DNA of 8,151 nt from an uncultured Acidobacteriota bacterium. GTDB taxonomy: Bacteria; Acidobacteriota; JAAYUB01. The DNA lies in the NCBI GenBank assembly GCA_937925645.1, contig CALAMB010000280.1, positions 1-8,151 of the forward strand. Direction: 5' to 3'. A program made the translations under genes and the position numbers. A model generated the notes under the pieces. The model saw only the letters and a list, made by a program, of their open reading frames with translations. It did no database searches and was not told the DNA's origin. Positions 6,233 through 8,151 of this stretch are shown one piece after another (positions within the stretch are counted from its first letter, which is position 1; the number at the start of each line of letters is the position of its first letter).

Positions 6233-6697
6233 ATGACCGAACCGAAACTGGAAAATGAACTGGCCCTGGTGTTCGAGGGGAAAAAACAACTCAAGGACGT
6301 GCTGGACCTGGGCGCCGGCCGCCTGGAATTGCTCACGGAACTGGCCCACCTCTATTTCAAGGAGGGCCGCTACGAGGAGGCCCGCGTGCTGTTTGAGGGG
6401 CTCATGGCGCTGGACATGGGCAACGCGTACCACTGCCGGGCGCTCGGTGCGGTGAACCAGCGCCTGGGCCAGCTTGATGCCGCCGTGCGCTACTACCAGC
6501 GGTCGCTCAAGCTCGACGACCAGGAGCCGGAAACCTGGGCCAACCTGGGCGAGGTGCTCCTGATCCAGGGCAATGCCGACCAGGGGCTCGCCCATTTGGA
6601 GCACGCCGACAAACTGTATCGGACCCGGCAGCCGCGGGCGCCGCAGCGGCAGCGCGTGCAGGCCATTCTGCGCACGTACCGGCGGATCACCCAATAG
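6233..6697 (+). CDS. TPR protein, SycD/LcrH-like type III chaperone candidate (SctG-like)
   Basis: The 154-residue cytoplasmic protein contains three tetratricopeptide repeats at about 31-64, 65-98 and 99-132. The first two carry the usual G/A/Y signature (LAHLYFKEGRYEEARVLFEG; LGAVNQRLGQLDAAVRYYQR) and the third is ANLGEVLLIQGNADQGLAHL. Three TPRs flanked by short helices in about 150 residues is the architecture of class II type III chaperones (SycD, LcrH, IpgC), which hold translocators or needle subunits. GGAG 8 bases before the ATG overlaps the preceding stop region. Its position between a small candidate structural subunit and sctU supports a secretion role. Generic TPR proteins have the same pattern, so client identity is open: the gene before it, or the gly-rich protein after sctU, are candidates. 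Confidence 0.72.
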   Translation: MTEPKLENELALVFEGKKQLKDVLDLGAGRLELLTELAHLYFKEGRYEEARVLFEGLMALDMGNAYHCRALGAVNQRLGQLDAAVRYYQRSLKLDDQEPETWANLGEVLLIQGNADQGLAHLEHADKLYRTRQPRAPQRQRVQAILRTYRRITQ

Positions 6698-6719
6698 GAG
6701 CAAAACACGGGGCAGTCCA

Positions 6720-7772
6720 ATGTCCGGCGACAAGACCGAACAACCCACTCCGAAAAAATTGCGGGAGGCCCGCAAGAAGGGGCAGGTCGCCCGGAGCAAG
6801 GACCTGTCCAGCGGCGCCGTGTTCGTCGCCGGGTTCCTCATGGGCGCCATGATCCTGCCGTCCTTCGCCGACCGGATGCGCCAGTTCATGGCCTACTGCT
6901 TCACCCAGGCCAGCCAGATTCGCGACGTCGACAGTATCAATGCGTTCGACGTGCTGGGCAAGGGCGGCTCGCTGCTTTTGGAAATCTGCGCCCCGATCTT
7001 CGGCGCCATGTTCGTCCTGGCCCTGTTCGTCTCCTACATCCAGGTGGGCGCGCTGTTCACCGTGGAGCCGCTCAAGCCCGACCTGAAGAAGTTCAACCCG
7101 ATGGAGGGCTTCAAGAACATCTTCTTCAAGCCCACCACCTACATCGAGCTGGCCAAATCCATCATCAAGATGGCGGTCGTGGTGGCCCTGGTGTACATGG
7201 TCATCTCCCAGCACTTCCGCTACATCGTGCTCACTGCCCAGCACCCGCTCAACGAGACCGCCCAGTTGGTGGGCGCGCTCATGTTCAAGCTGTTCATGTA
7301 CGTGGCCGTGTTCTTCCTCGTGGTGGCCGCGGCCGATTTTTTCATCCAGAAAAAACTGTTCAACAAAAACATGAAGATGTCCAAGGAAGAGGTGAAGCAG
7401 GAGCACAAGCAGCAGGAGGGCGACCCCCACACCAAGCACCAGCGCAAGCGGCTGTTCCGGGAGATCACCCAGCACAACACCATCCAGGACGTCCGGAAGG
7501 CCACGGTCGTGGTGGTGAATCCGGAGCACATCGCCGTCGCCATCGAATACAACAAGGACACCATGAACGCCCCGCGGGTCGCCGCCAAGGGGTTGAACCT
7601 GTGGGCCCACCAGATCATCGAGATCGCCAAACAATACGGCATTCCCATCATGCGGAACGTGCCGCTGGCCCACTCGCTCCACGAACTGGAGATCGGCGAT
7701 GAGGTTCCGGAGAATCTCTACGAGGCCGTGGCCGAGGTGCTGAACTGGGTGTATCAGATGGCCAGGGAGTGA
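6720..7772 (+). CDS. sctU: Type III secretion switch protein SctU (FlhB family), NPEH variant
   Basis: The 350-residue protein begins with the family signature GDKTEQPTPKKLREARKKGQ, then four membrane helices (about 32-50, 88-110, 150-170 and 188-207). The conserved FNPMEGFKNIF segment lies in the loop between helices 2 and 3. The linker MSKEEVKQEHKQQEGDP leads into the cytoplasmic domain. In the family this domain autocleaves between Asn and Pro of NPTH to allow the substrate switch. Here the site reads NPEH (N267-P268-E269-H270, codons 7518-7529), so Thr is replaced by Glu. Asn, Pro and the basic, hydrophobic surroundings (VVVVNPEHIAVAIEY) are intact. The ATG at 6720 is the first in frame after the TPR gene stop. 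Its ribosome binding site (CGGGG, about 7 bases upstream) is weak. The frame is open further upstream, but that overlaps the TPR gene and lacks SctU similarity. Confidence 0.96.
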   Translation: MSGDKTEQPTPKKLREARKKGQVARSKDLSSGAVFVAGFLMGAMILPSFADRMRQFMAYCFTQASQIRDVDSINAFDVLGKGGSLLLEICAPIFGAMFVLALFVSYIQVGALFTVEPLKPDLKKFNPMEGFKNIFFKPTTYIELAKSIIKMAVVVALVYMVISQHFRYIVLTAQHPLNETAQLVGALMFKLFMYVAVFFLVVAAADFFIQKKLFNKNMKMSKEEVKQEHKQQEGDPHTKHQRKRLFREITQHNTIQDVRKATVVVVNPEHIAVAIEYNKDTMNAPRVAAKGLNLWAHQIIEIAKQYGIPIMRNVPLAHSLHELEIGDEVPENLYEAVAEVLNWVYQMARE

Positions 7773-7852
7773 TTTTTTTCGCAACAACTGCCGCCATCGG
7801 CCGATAAGTAAGGCGAACGCAGAAAACAATCACTCATCAAGGAGGTTAAATC
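7773..7852 (+). promoter_or_regulatory. Intergenic leader with very strong ribosome binding site
   Basis: This 80-base stretch is clearly more AT-rich than the genes around it. It starts with seven T immediately after the sctU stop (7773-7779), holds a 10-base palindrome ATCGGCCGAT (7796-7805), and ends with AAGGAGGT (7839-7846), 6 bases before the ATG. The last is an almost full complement of the 16S rRNA 3' end. A weak sigma-70-like pair (TTCGCA at 7778, GATAAG at 7803, 19 bases apart) is visible but poor. The change in composition suggests a separately controlled, highly translated gene. Confidence 0.5.
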
Positions 7853-8151
7853 ATGTATTTCGGAGGAGTTGTAGACGCAATCGGCGACGTGGTTGGCGGC
7901 GTCATGGACGCCCTCAATCCTTTCGGCATGATCGGTGACGTGGTGGGCGACGTGCTCGGCGGCGTGGCCGGCGGCATCGGCGGGGTGCTCGGCGGCATCG
8001 GCGGCATCTTCGACACCGCCACCGGGATCGTGGACAGCATCCTGCCCGGCAACCTGTTCGGCGGAATCGGCGACATCGTGGGCAACCTGTTCGGCGCGCC
8101 CACGGGCCAGCCACCGCAGATCTCCATTCTGAATCCGTTCCCCTTCGAACT
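7853..8151 (+). CDS. Glycine-rich hydrophobic repeat protein, possible type III substrate (3' truncated by window)
   Basis: The frame is open from the ATG at 7853 to the window end (99 complete codons), with AAGGAGGT 6 bases upstream. I do not recognise the protein. Residues 1-81 are dominated by Gly, Val, Ile, Leu and Asp, with three copies of IGD(V/I)VG at 10-15, 27-32 and 72-77, and a stretch of GG plus hydrophobic triplets at 36-52 (GGVAGGIGGVLGGIGGI). The sequence then changes to a Pro-rich part (APTGQPPQ, NPFPF). There is no basic N-terminus or Sec signal. Such glycine-zipper-like segments occur in membrane-inserting or self-assembling proteins, so a translocator, pore former or filament-like substrate of the adjacent secretion system is possible; this is inference. 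The first ten codons include several A/T-ending ones (GGA, GGA, GTT, GTA, GCA), unlike the rest, which fits high expression. An ordinary glycine-rich protein unrelated to secretion cannot be excluded. Confidence 0.75.
   Translation, partial: MYFGGVVDAIGDVVGGVMDALNPFGMIGDVVGDVLGGVAGGIGGVLGGIGGIFDTATGIVDSILPGNLFGGIGDIVGNLFGAPTGQPPQISILNPFPFE

Noticed and set aside
7745..7779. Possible intrinsic terminator at the end of sctU (CTGG/CCAG repeat followed by seven T)
   Set aside because: The stem is only 4 bp with a loop of about a dozen bases and stands several bases away from the T-run; too weak to call.
7778..7808. Sigma-70 promoter (TTCGCA, 19 bases, GATAAG) before the gly-rich gene
   Set aside because: Only about 4 of 6 matches at each box and a long spacer; mentioned in the leader entry but not called as a promoter. 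No sigma-54 GG-N10-GC pattern was found either.
1..8151. CRISPR arrays, tRNA/rRNA genes, insertion sequences or attachment sites
   Set aside because: The window is almost completely filled by consecutive coding genes; no direct-repeat arrays, transposase motifs or terminal inverted repeats, or RNA gene signatures were seen.

Overview
The window is the core of a non-flagellar type III secretion (injectisome) operon, all on the + strand, from a GC-rich Gram-negative bacterium. Codons end overwhelmingly in G or C. The gene order (ATPase, stalk, ruler, C-ring, export gate) and motifs such as the SctR segment TSFTKIVVVL and the SctN segment [14 protein letters not shown] are of the injectisome type. 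Several features also recall the flagellum. The species cannot be fixed from the sequence. A deltaproteobacterial/myxobacterial or acidobacterial type genome would fit, but that is a guess.

Layout: positions 1-566 hold the 3' part of the ATPase gene sctN. Then come sctO (569-1072, stalk), sctP (1069-1728, ruler/substrate-switch protein), sctQ (1746-3320, sorting platform/C-ring, with an unusual FHA domain and a probable internal start at 3033), a fliO-like gene (3327-3839), sctR (3836-4603), sctS (4614-4883) and sctT (4891-5709). After a 61-base GC-rich gap containing a short hairpin come a candidate inner-rod gene (sctI-like, 5771-6220), a TPR chaperone-like gene (6233-6697) and sctU (6720-7772). 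An 80-base spacer with a near-perfect Shine-Dalgarno sequence then precedes a gly-rich hydrophobic protein gene (from 7853) that runs off the window. Spacing is very tight (4-base ATGA overlaps to 22 bases) except at 5710-5770 and 7773-7852, so one long transcript is likely from before the window through sctU.

How they work together: SctR, SctS, SctT and SctU form the inner-membrane export gate. The FliO-like protein probably helps assemble SctR. SctQ makes the cytoplasmic sorting platform that presents chaperone-bound substrates to the SctN ATPase, with SctO as the central stalk. SctP and the SctU cytoplasmic domain set the switch from early (rod/needle) to later substrates. The SctI-like protein is a candidate rod/adapter subunit, the TPR protein a candidate translocator chaperone, and the last gly-rich protein a candidate secreted substrate.

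Most notable: an FHA domain with intact phosphothreonine-binding signature residues fused to SctQ; a FliO homologue together with a signal-peptide-bearing SctR inside an injectisome operon; an NPEH instead of NPTH autocleavage motif in SctU; a strong internal start for a 95-residue SctQ C-terminal product; and an unrecognised repeat-rich glycine/hydrophobic protein at the 3' end with very strong translation signals.
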